A stretch of 64,000 nucleotides of DNA from NCBI GenBank assembly GCA_027575805.1, contig JANBPU010000001.1, forward strand, positions 186,001 through 250,000, given 5' to 3'. Positions 56,113 to 64,000 of the stretch are shown here, piece by piece. Source of the DNA: Mycoemilia scoparia. Its lineage: Eukaryota; Kickxellomycota; Kickxellomycetes; Kickxellales; Kickxellaceae. Position 1 is the first letter of the stretch, and each line of letters begins with the position of its first letter. The position numbers were made by a program, and so were the translations under genes. The notes under the pieces were generated by a model. That model searched no databases. It had not been told where the DNA came from and was given only the letters and a program-made list of their open reading frames with translations.

Positions 56113-59100
56113 CTATAACCAAGGCATCCAGGTGAAGTCCATTTTTGAGAGATTGAGTGATGCGGTGGCCTGCGTTATCAAATTGAGGGATTGCTGCAAT
56201 GGAAGTTCTCCACTCTCTAAAACCTTGTCCATTGGTAAGGCTGTTCCCAAAAGAGTTACCTTTTTCAGCATCTGTCTGACATTTACCTCAACAATGTCTT
56301 TTGAGGGAGAGGTGATGATGCCATTAGATGTTGTTGAAGACATAATGTACAGCGATAGGAGCTCGTCTTTAATGAATGGTTCAGCTATATCCCGCAAAAA
56401 CAATTCGGGCTTGAGAATTTTGGACGTGGCATCATAAAGGGCAAACGGCACAATTCCTTCTAGGCCGATCTCTGAAGCAAGGGCTTGCATATTTGGTGTC
56501 ATTCGGAATGGAACTGGGTCAGAGTTGTGAATAATGCTTCCATTATTATTGTTGTAAGCAGGTAGCATATCACTCGGCCATATGTTACCAGTTTTTCTTG
56601 AAAGGAACAGCTTAGCCGGAGAACGCTGGTTGGAAGAAATAAGGAACGATTGAAAGGCAGTAAGAGCCATCTGGAATGTAAACTGTCTCCTGTATAGCCA
56701 AAAATCGAACTGTGATGGCATGAGACCAGCAATAGCGTTGAGAAGGAGGTGTTTAGGAACATATCTCTCACATATGGCATCAAACAGCACAATCTGGGCA
56801 TCTTCGATGCTAGGGAGTTCTGCAATAAGCTTGGGCATGGTTTCGATGTAGTAGCTAATTGCCGAATCGCTGTTTGGGCTGAATTCCTTGCAATATTTGG
56901 TAAACACATCTTGGAAGGCAAAGTTTGTTGGATCACTCTGGATAAGTCGTATGTGGTGGGACAGGGGGACAATGGATGGGAAATTGAACGCCATAGGTCG
57001 TTGTTCCAATATGTTTCTCTCGCGAGCACTTTCGTGATCAAGCATTCGGAAGAATTGTATAACTTTTTCCTCACGACGGCTGTGTCTAGATGAAGGTGTT
57101 TGTACAGTAAAGCTGTAGGTTAGGCCATTCCGACCCAAGATGGAGATTCTAGGAGACACCGTTGAGCCATCGTCGACTAGACAGACCTCAGGCAAGAATC
57201 GATCAATCCTCACAAGATCTTCGCTGTAGTCACGAAGTATCAGGTATTGTCCAGGGAGATCTATATCCTCAAATCTTTCGTATTCAAAATCGACCAGATA
57301 CATACTGTAGCGGCTTAGCGGTGGGCGTGAAGGCTGTGAGTTGATTATTTGACGTAGACGAATACGCCACTTTTGAAGCAACAGGGTGTAAGTCTTCAAA
57401 TCCATGCTATCAAGATTAGAAAAGTCGCTTTCTATTAATTCTTTAAGAGACTCAACCTTGATGGTCGCGATAACTCTCCTAATGTTGAGCATCATAGTGT
57501 CTAGAAGTTTCACATCCTTGCTATTTGATGAGACTCTTGAATGGAGATTTTGCAAGGCATCGTTAGTCAGGACGCATATTAAGCGGTACATGTCTTGTAG
57601 CGGGGTTGGTTTGATGCGCTGGACTATTTGATCAGTCATGGTCTCAATCGATAAAGACAAAAGAGGATAGGCAGTCTTAAGCTTAGCCATTAGCTCATCA
57701 ACCTTGATAGATAAAAGAGCAGCTGGAGTAGCTGGCTGCTGTTGTGGAGTTGGTACAGAAGGTGTTTCTGGTGTGGAGGGGTCTGGTCCTGATCCGCTGT
57801 TTGCTGATGCCAATTGTTGCTGCTTGATCATAAGCAGTGCTTCATCACGTGCCGTTCGGAGAGGATAGTGCAGTGCTTGTGGACACATCTTTGCTATCTT
57901 TTGAAGAATCTGCATTGCTTGCTTTGCATATCCCTCATTAAGAGCCAAGAGGAGCTGGGGTATGAAGCTCACCCAATACCATATTGATATATCACCCTTG
58001 AAATCTTCGAATGCCCTTGCGACATTGCTAGAATCATCGTCTTGGCTCAGCAGCCAAAGTATCCGTGCATGATAGCGCCTGGTTTTGGCATTCTTTGAGA
58101 TAGATGATGCCTGCAAATAGCAGCTGACAGCATTTGTTGCTGAGCTAATTTCACTGGGATTGACACGGAAACGCTCATCATTGTACCGGGCCCAGGAGGC
58201 CCATGACTTGGCCGATCTCAGATCCACCTGTATACCTTGAGCATAGGACGCATTTGCTTCATTTGGCATACCAAGCTTTGCCAAAAAGCGGCCTTTAAGG
58301 GTGTAGAACTCGGCCTTTTGTGCAGCAGAAAAGTAGGCCAGATTTGTATTGTTTATAACATCCAGTCCATTTTGCAACTCATCTGGGCGATCGTAATAAC
58401 ACTTGGCCTGCTCACGCAGTTTAAGAAACGCTTCCTGTATTTCGATATTTGGGAGGGTATAAATTCTGGTCAGAGAGCTCACACAAACATCAAATAGCTT
58501 GTGCTTTCGAGCTACATGTGCGAAGCGGTTGATTATCCATGCAATCTCGTGGTAGCCTCTGTAAGCAAAGGTTGTGTTTCCACCTCCGCTAGCTCCATTG
58601 GTTCCATCTTGTGCTCCACTGCCCGACCCTGAAGGGTTTATTTTCTGGATAAAAGGAATATAAACCTCGTTGATGGCTTTGAATATGTGTTGCCTCCATG
58701 CTACTAAGTCACTCCATATATAAATGGGATCGTTGTTGCTTGGAAGGCGTTCACGCCATGTCAACATAACACTCTTCAGATCTTCAGATCTGGTCTCAAG
58801 GTTGTCAAGCTTAGTTGAGGCAAGGCTAGAATATATGGAGTTGGCGTCTTGAAGTTCAGTAAATAGCTGGAACTGGTGAAGAATTTCCAAATGCGCCTGT
58901 GTACCAACTGATGGTAGGTCGTGCCACTGCTTAAGTGCCGCATGTATACCTGACTCGCAAATAGATTGGAACTCTGTGGCTTTTGATTTATCACCAACGC
59001 TTTCTGCAAGCTTCAGGTAGGCATTATATATCATGTACCTCGTTCCGGAGGAAAATTCGGTGCTACAGGATGAAAGGAGCAATGATATGGCAGTGCTAGC

Positions 59101-62100
59101 CGTTGGCCAGTCCCACAGTCTCCAAGCAGCTTCGAGCTCAAGTTCAGGGAGAGCCTCCTGCTTGCCAAGATCCTCAAGCATGTCCCAGCTCTGAAGTCGC
59201 TTTGTGCTCTCGATCCACCTATTTTCCCACAGCGAATACTCAGTTTCGGAAAAAGGTAGTACGCCAGTCCGAGCCTTTGATTGAGCTTTTTCATACATAT
59301 TTTGTGCACTTTGCCAATCTCCCAGTTGCTCGTATGAAAGTGCTACATGAGTTTCAAAATATTGACAATGGCGCTTCCACAACCCCAGGTTGTATGACTC
59401 TTCCCCAAGTGACGTATACAGGTCCGACAATGCATTGAAAGCACCAGTTTCTACACCCATACTATGATCAAAAGTGCATGCTTCAACTTCGATTCCTTTC
59501 AGCACATTTTCTTCTAGAAGAGCAATGGTAGCATGCCAGACACCATATGTCTGGCCTAGGTAGCGGAGCAGCTGTGGAGGCAAACGTGGAATAGGGTCAC
59601 ATGCAGCAATAGCTTCTAAAAAGGCCTGAACAATATTAGGTCGTTCGGCAGTTTGGGCACTGTGGTAAGGCTTAGCCAGTAGGTATATTAGATTTGTTGC
59701 GATGTCATGCTGACTATCAGTGCCGAAATGCTTCCACCATTGTGGGAACCATTGGATCCACATTTGATAGGCCAACTTTTTGTCCATAACCAGGAGCTGG
59801 GTAAGTGGGGTGATAAGATGTTCGACCCATAGGCTGCTGAAATCGGTGGCGAGTGACTTCAATGTCGTACATATGTTGTCCATTTCAGTACTACTGCTTT
59901 CAACTTCCATTGCGGATTTTTGATCAGTAGAAGAGGTGCTTTCAGGTTTATTTATCAAGTCATGCGAGGAACCCTTATAGCTAGTGTAAATAGGAACATC
60001 TGTTCTTAGGGAGCCAAGCAAAAGTGGTATGCACTGCTGCAGCCAGAAGCTGTCGCTCAGTGATTCCCAATTTTGAGTTTTAAAGAAGTAATTGAGACGG
60101 AATGTAAGCGACCGAGGAAGATTTTCGTCAAAAATAGCAAAGAATTTGTTTCTTAGGTCATGGTCCCAGCATTTCAACCCCAGCAAGAAAGCATTCTCTA
60201 GTCTCATTGTCAGCTCTGTGCGTGAAAAGCAATCCTGGCTGTATATTTCAGAAACTAGGGTCAAATACTCTCGAGATAGTAGTTCCTGCGGGGATACATT
60301 GGTAGAGTTTTCCCTAGGTTGTAATTCTGATGTTGGTGGCAAAGGATCCCATCCAGGATTGGCTTCCGGATTTGTTGTAAGGCACATCATTGCTGACATA
60401 AGTGTCGCCTTTTCCTTAGTGGTGGGGAATGAATCTTTTGAGTTGAGGACCCACATACGAACAATGCCCAGGACAGCAGCAAGAACAAATGGGTTCTTTG
60501 TCCTTTCAACGAGCTGGATAATGGTGGCAAGGAATCCGCGTCGCTGATCTCCAAGCTGCATCAAGTGCTTTCGCAGTATTAGTATAGAGAGCAAAAGGAT
60601 CCTTTGCTGATCATCCCCTTGTATATCAGAAGCAGTCATATCCTTATGAATAAGATCAACAATGTCCCTGTTTTTCACCTGCGTTTCAGAATTACTTTGT
60701 GATTGCGCTACAAAGTCCCTAGTGTTTTTCTGGAGAAGTTTGACCAACAATGGTATATAGTCATAGAACTGCTCGCCCTGGTATTTGCCAATGGTATTAA
60801 GTATAAGCAATATCCCAAACAGGCCGGTGCCTGACTGAAGATTCTCAAAGATGTGAGTTTGGATGTGCTGGCGGAAATTAGCTGAAGTGTGAGCATTGTA
60901 CAAATTCTCGTTCTTGCTCATTGCGCTATACAGCTTCTCCAAAAGGTTTGCCAAGAATTGTTGGATTTCAAGCTTCTCGGTTTTTAGGAACCTCAAAACA
61001 ATGGATGCAAGAGTCGCAAAATTCTCGACAAACCAAGCTTCGCGCATGTTCTCAGACAAGTACTCCAAAGACTTTAAAATGTGCTCAAAGAAAGGATACT
61101 TTTCTAACTTGATTTCAACGTTATGTAGGGCACGCTCAAAGAAGGTTAAGCGTAGGTAAATCGGCGGCCACACATCCTGATCAAGATACTTCACCAACAA
61201 CCCATTCAGTTTCTCTGCTGTCCCAGATTTAGCAACAAAGTCGTAGGCCATGCACAAAATCCTGAGCAAAATACCAACTATCGCCTCTCTCTTTTGCTCG
61301 GTTACAACTGGGTTAGTGATGTTGGCACGTAGTTGAACCAATGTTGCGGATTCCCTTTGGCTTGGGGGAACAGATTCCAAAACACATCTCTTGTCCCATT
61401 TCAGAAGCATTTCAATTATGTCAAATGCCAAGTTTCTAGTTTCTAAAGTTGCGGCCTGGGTCAGACATAGCTTGGTCAGAGAGTTTATGAGCTTTGGTGT
61501 AAACTGATCACGATAGGGGTAAAACATATCGGATCTTTTTATAATAAGCTGGTAAATATGTGTTATATTCCCAACCGTATGCCCATTTTCAAATAATATC
61601 CTGTTAATAAGTTTTATCCACATTGGAGATTCTGTCGGATTGGCCGGTGATTGGACGCGAGAGGGCAGAGATGGTAAAAGAATCTCTAATGCCTGGCGGA
61701 CCATAGGTCGATACTCGGGTTGGTAAGCGCGGAGCAAATGTACGAGAACCTGAACTACAATTTTGCTTGGTGTTTCAAATGTCGAAATAAACTGTGCCAA
61801 AAGAACATAGGCAGCATGCTTGACAATGGGATCTTCATGCCTGATACATGTCCAGCCAAAGCGGATCAAATCCTTTCGTGTGTCGCTAATGACATTAGGT
61901 GCCTTCCTCAGAAGAGCAAAGCTCAGAGAAATACATTGAAGGCAAAGATAATCGTCAACTCCAGGCTTATTCGATTCAGGTACAGATAGCGGAGCCCATA
62001 TATTCGATTGTACTAAATTTAGCAGCGGCCCACTCAAAAATTGTGATGCTCGAGCATCAGTTTCGCCAGTTCGACATAAAGGAATGGAATCGCATGGTGC

Positions 62101-64000
62101 TAGTACATCAGGATATTTCCCTGTTTCAATTGGGCATATTCCGTAAGCTATCAAAGGGATCACAACCCTTCGAAGAACACTAGCCTTAGGATCATATACA
62201 TTTTGATCAAAGTGTTCAAAGAACAGTGCTATGATGCTCCTACGCTGATGCATATTAGCGGAGTGGAGAACTTTACTGCACAGATAGTACTCTATTTGAC
62301 CACTATCAAGAACACCTAGTCGACAGTCAAGGGCCTCGGCAATGCTGAATATGCGTAAAGCCCATTTCTTTGACCCAGATGTTCCGGAAATAATGGTAGC
62401 TAACACACTCTTTAGGATAGCAACCTGATTGAAGCGTGCCTGGTGTATTGGGGCTATAGGGCTCTGGATATATTTTCTCCAAATGTCTGACATCAACGTA
62501 TCGTTGATATCCTTGTTAATATCAAGCAAGTTCGGTATGTGGTTATTGAGAGCCTGAACTATTAGGCAACCATGAACCTGCTCGAGTGTTGGGTGAAATG
62601 CAGCAGACTTATCATCAGAGGATTCATTTTCTTGCTTCACGGGTTTAAGTAGATCAACTATCTTGCTACCTTGTTCAACCAAGGTTGATCGTAGCTTGTC
62701 ACATGATTTGTCAGAAAGAGCATGTATGAACAAGCGAGAGTAGCTTGGCTGCTTTATCCTCTCAAAGAAATAGTTGATGGTTTCTGTAGGATATTTGTTA
62801 AGAAACAAGAACAGTGGTGGTCTGAATGGACTAGATTGTCGGCGAATAAGATACGCTTCCAACTGAAGAACAGCAGTCACCAGCTCTTCCATCAGCACAG
62901 AGGCAGAGGAGGGGAGGAGATGGAAAACATTAAATATTGCGACAAAGACCTTTATGTCCTGTATATCTTTAATAGTTTTCGTAGCAGCTTGTCTGAGTTT
63001 TGCTGCATCAGCTAACTGGCGCAAATGATCCAAAAGCTTTCTTCCAACTTCAACCTTGAAGTAGTTGGTTAGTAGTTTCATTAGTCGAGCAAGCCCTTCC
63101 AAACTCACCACATTGAGGTGTTTGTGGTCGGACAAGTTAAGAAGGATTGGTCTGAGTCCTGCCTGCAAAAGATCCTTTGGAAGCTTCTGTTGCTGAACCA
63201 ATACTTTCTGCAATCCATCATTGGCAGCAGACACAACCTTTGGCGATTTACTGTAAAGGAACTTGAAGAATACAGATATGATTCTGGATCTTATTGTAGC
63301 ATGGCGAGGTTGCATGAATTCTGCCCGTGCTATAGCTGATGTAAGCATTTTGATACAAACATATCGAAGGTTGATCAGCGAAGGAAGGCTTGCACGCACC
63401 TGGGTTGGATTATTAACCAGAGCTTGGTCCTCAGCATCAGTGAGAGCAAGGGCTTCGGAAAGAAGTCTCATCATCTCTTCGTTTATCTCAATGAAATCTG
63501 GTGAGAGATTAAGACAGTATGTAATAGCGTCTATGCTGCCAATCTGCATAGAATGAGGCAAAGCACGAAGAGGTTTGGCAAAGATTGATCTGAGCAGTCG
63601 CTCACGATAGGGCGTCAAGAGTACAATGGCAGTCTGTTTAGTGGTCTTTGTCAAGAACTCTATAGAAGACTTCACAGCATCACGAATAAGAGAATTTGGG
63701 TTTGATAGCTCCTTAGCGAATATTGACAGAAGTATATATAAAGGCTTATCCTTGGCAACATCGAACTGTGGGCCATTGTTGGCCTTTGTAGCCGCTTCAT
63801 TCTCTGCCTTTTCATTAGTTTTCGCTTTATCATTAGATGCCGAAGACACTGTTGCACCCTGATCCTTGGGGGTTTCGACACCATTTTCAGAGCTCTCTTT
63901 TTGGGGTGACTTTTTATCATCTTGTGTGGATGCAGGAGCTTCGGATTTTGCCTCTTCGTTTAGCTTTTTATCAGTCGGTAAATTGGATTCTTCGATATCC
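56113..64000 (-). CDS. TRA1: SAGA/NuA4 subunit Tra1 (3' part, open at window edge)
   Basis: On the minus strand the frame is open from the right edge to TAG at 56113, covering 2628 residues of a protein that should be about 3700. Tra1/TRRAP is the activator-binding subunit of the SAGA and NuA4 acetyltransferase complexes. It has a HEAT-repeat ring, a FAT domain and a kinase-like domain. The visible part starts in a charged linker (DKKLNEEAKSEAP), then HEAT repeats, a FAT region around genomic 60.0-57.7 kb, and a PI3K-like fold (YSMYLVDFEYERFEDIDLPG). The last residues, DFTWMPWL, match the TRRAP FATC ending. No HRD-like or DFG-like catalytic motif is present, as in all Tra1 pseudokinases. It converges with NUP85, only 147 bp apart. 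There is no intron in this part. Confidence 0.96.
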   Translation of the reverse strand, partial: DIEESNLPTDKKLNEEAKSEAPASTQDDKKSPQKESSENGVETPKDQGATVSSASNDKAKTNEKAENEAATKANNGPQFDVAKDKPLYILLSIFAKELSNPNSLIRDAVKSSIEFLTKTTKQTAIVLLTPYRERLLRSIFAKPLRALPHSMQIGSIDAITYCLNLSPDFIEINEEMMRLLSEALALTDAEDQALVNNPTQVRASLPSLINLRYVCIKMLTSAIARAEFMQPRHATIRSRIISVFFKFLYSKSPKVVSAANDGLQKVLVQQQKLPKDLLQAGLRPILLNLSDHKHLNVVSLEGLARLMKLLTNYFKVEVGRKLLDHLRQLADAAKLRQAATKTIKDIQDIKVFVAIFNVFHLLPSSASVLMEELVTAVLQLEAYLIRRQSSPFRPPLFLFLNKYPTETINYFFERIKQPSYSRLFIHALSDKSCDKLRSTLVEQGSKIVDLLKPVKQENESSDDKSAAFHPTLEQVHGCLIVQALNNHIPNLLDINKDINDTLMSDIWRKYIQSPIAPIHQARFNQVAILKSVLATIISGTSGSKKWALRIFSIAEALDCRLGVLDSGQIEYYLCSKVLHSANMHQRRSIIALFFEHFDQNVYDPKASVLRRVVIPLIAYGICPIETGKYPDVLAPCDSIPLCRTGETDARASQFLSGPLLNLVQSNIWAPLSVPESNKPGVDDYLCLQCISLSFALLRKAPNVISDTRKDLIRFGWTCIRHEDPIVKHAAYVLLAQFISTFETPSKIVVQVLVHLLRAYQPEYRPMVRQALEILLPSLPSRVQSPANPTESPMWIKLINRILFENGHTVGNITHIYQLIIKRSDMFYPYRDQFTPKLINSLTKLCLTQAATLETRNLAFDIIEMLLKWDKRCVLESVPPSQRESATLVQLRANITNPVVTEQKREAIVGILLRILCMAYDFVAKSGTAEKLNGLLVKYLDQDVWPPIYLRLTFFERALHNVEIKLEKYPFFEHILKSLEYLSENMREAWFVENFATLASIVLRFLKTEKLEIQQFLANLLEKLYSAMSKNENLYNAHTSANFRQHIQTHIFENLQSGTGLFGILLILNTIGKYQGEQFYDYIPLLVKLLQKNTRDFVAQSQSNSETQVKNRDIVDLIHKDMTASDIQGDDQQRILLLSILILRKHLMQLGDQRRGFLATIIQLVERTKNPFVLAAVLGIVRMWVLNSKDSFPTTKEKATLMSAMMCLTTNPEANPGWDPLPPTSELQPRENSTNVSPQELLSREYLTLVSEIYSQDCFSRTELTMRLENAFLLGLKCWDHDLRNKFFAIFDENLPRSLTFRLNYFFKTQNWESLSDSFWLQQCIPLLLGSLRTDVPIYTSYKGSSHDLINKPESTSSTDQKSAMEVESSSTEMDNICTTLKSLATDFSSLWVEHLITPLTQLLVMDKKLAYQMWIQWFPQWWKHFGTDSQHDIATNLIYLLAKPYHSAQTAERPNIVQAFLEAIAACDPIPRLPPQLLRYLGQTYGVWHATIALLEENVLKGIEVEACTFDHSMGVETGAFNALSDLYTSLGEESYNLGLWKRHCQYFETHVALSYEQLGDWQSAQNMYEKAQSKARTGVLPFSETEYSLWENRWIESTKRLQSWDMLEDLGKQEALPELELEAAWRLWDWPTASTAISLLLSSCSTEFSSGTRYMIYNAYLKLAESVGDKSKATEFQSICESGIHAALKQWHDLPSVGTQAHLEILHQFQLFTELQDANSIYSSLASTKLDNLETRSEDLKSVMLTWRERLPSNNDPIYIWSDLVAWRQHIFKAINEVYIPFIQKINPSGSGSGAQDGTNGASGGGNTTFAYRGYHEIAWIINRFAHVARKHKLFDVCVSSLTRIYTLPNIEIQEAFLKLREQAKCYYDRPDELQNGLDVINNTNLAYFSAAQKAEFYTLKGRFLAKLGMPNEANASYAQGIQVDLRSAKSWASWARYNDERFRVNPSEISSATNAVSCYLQASSISKNAKTRRYHARILWLLSQDDDSSNVARAFEDFKGDISIWYWVSFIPQLLLALNEGYAKQAMQILQKIAKMCPQALHYPLRTARDEALLMIKQQQLASANSGSGPDPSTPETPSVPTPQQQPATPAALLSIKVDELMAKLKTAYPLLSLSIETMTDQIVQRIKPTPLQDMYRLICVLTNDALQNLHSRVSSNSKDVKLLDTMMLNIRRVIATIKVESLKELIESDFSNLDSMDLKTYTLLLQKWRIRLRQIINSQPSRPPLSRYSMYLVDFEYERFEDIDLPGQYLILRDYSEDLVRIDRFLPEVCLVDDGSTVSPRISILGRNGLTYSFTVQTPSSRHSRREEKVIQFFRMLDHESARERNILEQRPMAFNFPSIVPLSHHIRLIQSDPTNFAFQDVFTKYCKEFSPNSDSAISYYIETMPKLIAELPSIEDAQIVLFDAICERYVPKHLLLNAIAGLMPSQFDFWLYRRQFTFQMALTAFQSFLISSNQRSPAKLFLSRKTGNIWPSDMLPAYNNNNGSIIHNSDPVPFRMTPNMQALASEIGLEGIVPFALYDATSKILKPELFLRDIAEPFIKDELLSLYIMSSTTSNGIITSPSKDIVEVNVRQMLKKVTLLGTALPMDKVLESGELPLQQSLNLITQATASLNLSKMDFTWMPWL

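Noticed and set aside
1..64000. CRISPR arrays, bacterial operons, rRNA or tRNA genes, phage or defence systems.
   Set aside because: None seen; the window is nuclear eukaryotic sequence with spliced genes throughout.

Overview
The window looks like a nuclear chromosome segment of a compact, moderately AT-rich fungal genome. The proteins are eukaryotic and mostly fungal in type: Sec31, Vps13, the ER folding sensor UGGT, mitochondrial acetylornithine aminotransferase, ribokinase, Vms1, Prp17, a DPP5-type peptidase, Nup85 and Tra1. Introns are short (75 to 126 nt), with GT-AG ends and clear branch points. Aladin, an AMMECR1 homologue, a kinesin-4-type motor and an ASDURF-like prefoldin-related protein are absent from, or not familiar to me in, the model yeasts. 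This suggests an early-diverging lineage; Zoopagomycota/Kickxellomycotina is my guess and is an inference only. No plastid, bacterial, viral or organellar sequence was recognised.

Layout, left to right. AMMECR1 homologue (+, 0.04-0.7 kb); SEC31 (+, 4 exons); a seven-helix receptor-like protein (+, 7.4-9.2 kb); a secreted, probably GPI-anchored PLC-like protein (-, 10.1-11.3 kb); a gene-poor stretch of about 3 kb with two copies of a short inverted-repeat element and one orphan exon candidate; VPS13 (+, 3520 aa); a small spliced ASDURF-like gene (+, 25.2-25.6 kb); ARG8 (-) head-to-head with ribokinase (+); aladin (+); an unrecognised 617-aa protein behind a TATA box (+); UGGT (-) head-to-head with VMS1 (+) across a 271-bp promoter holding nested inverted repeats; PRP17 (+); a kinesin (+); a secreted S9 peptidase (+); NUP85 (+, 13 exons); and the 3' part of TRA1 (-, open at the right edge).

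Functional themes. Several genes belong to secretory and membrane homeostasis (SEC31, UGGT, VPS13, PLC-like, DPP5-like). Two concern protein quality control and share a promoter (UGGT, VMS1). Two are nucleoporins (aladin, NUP85). The rest cover splicing (PRP17), transcription (TRA1), metabolism (ARG8, ribokinase) and transport along microtubules (kinesin). They are not a gene cluster in the biosynthetic or defence sense. I did not find a convincing new multi-gene system.

The least explained content is between genes: a family of five roughly 100-120 bp elements with TGGG...CCCA inverted ends and TA flanks; a separate short element present twice, each time bracketed by its own 18-20 bp direct repeat; the palindromic UGGT/VMS1 promoter; and small spliced genes that long-ORF scans miss. 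Splice joins were made by hand from donor and acceptor signals, reading frame and remembered family alignments. All assembled coding lengths are multiples of three, but transcripts have not been seen.
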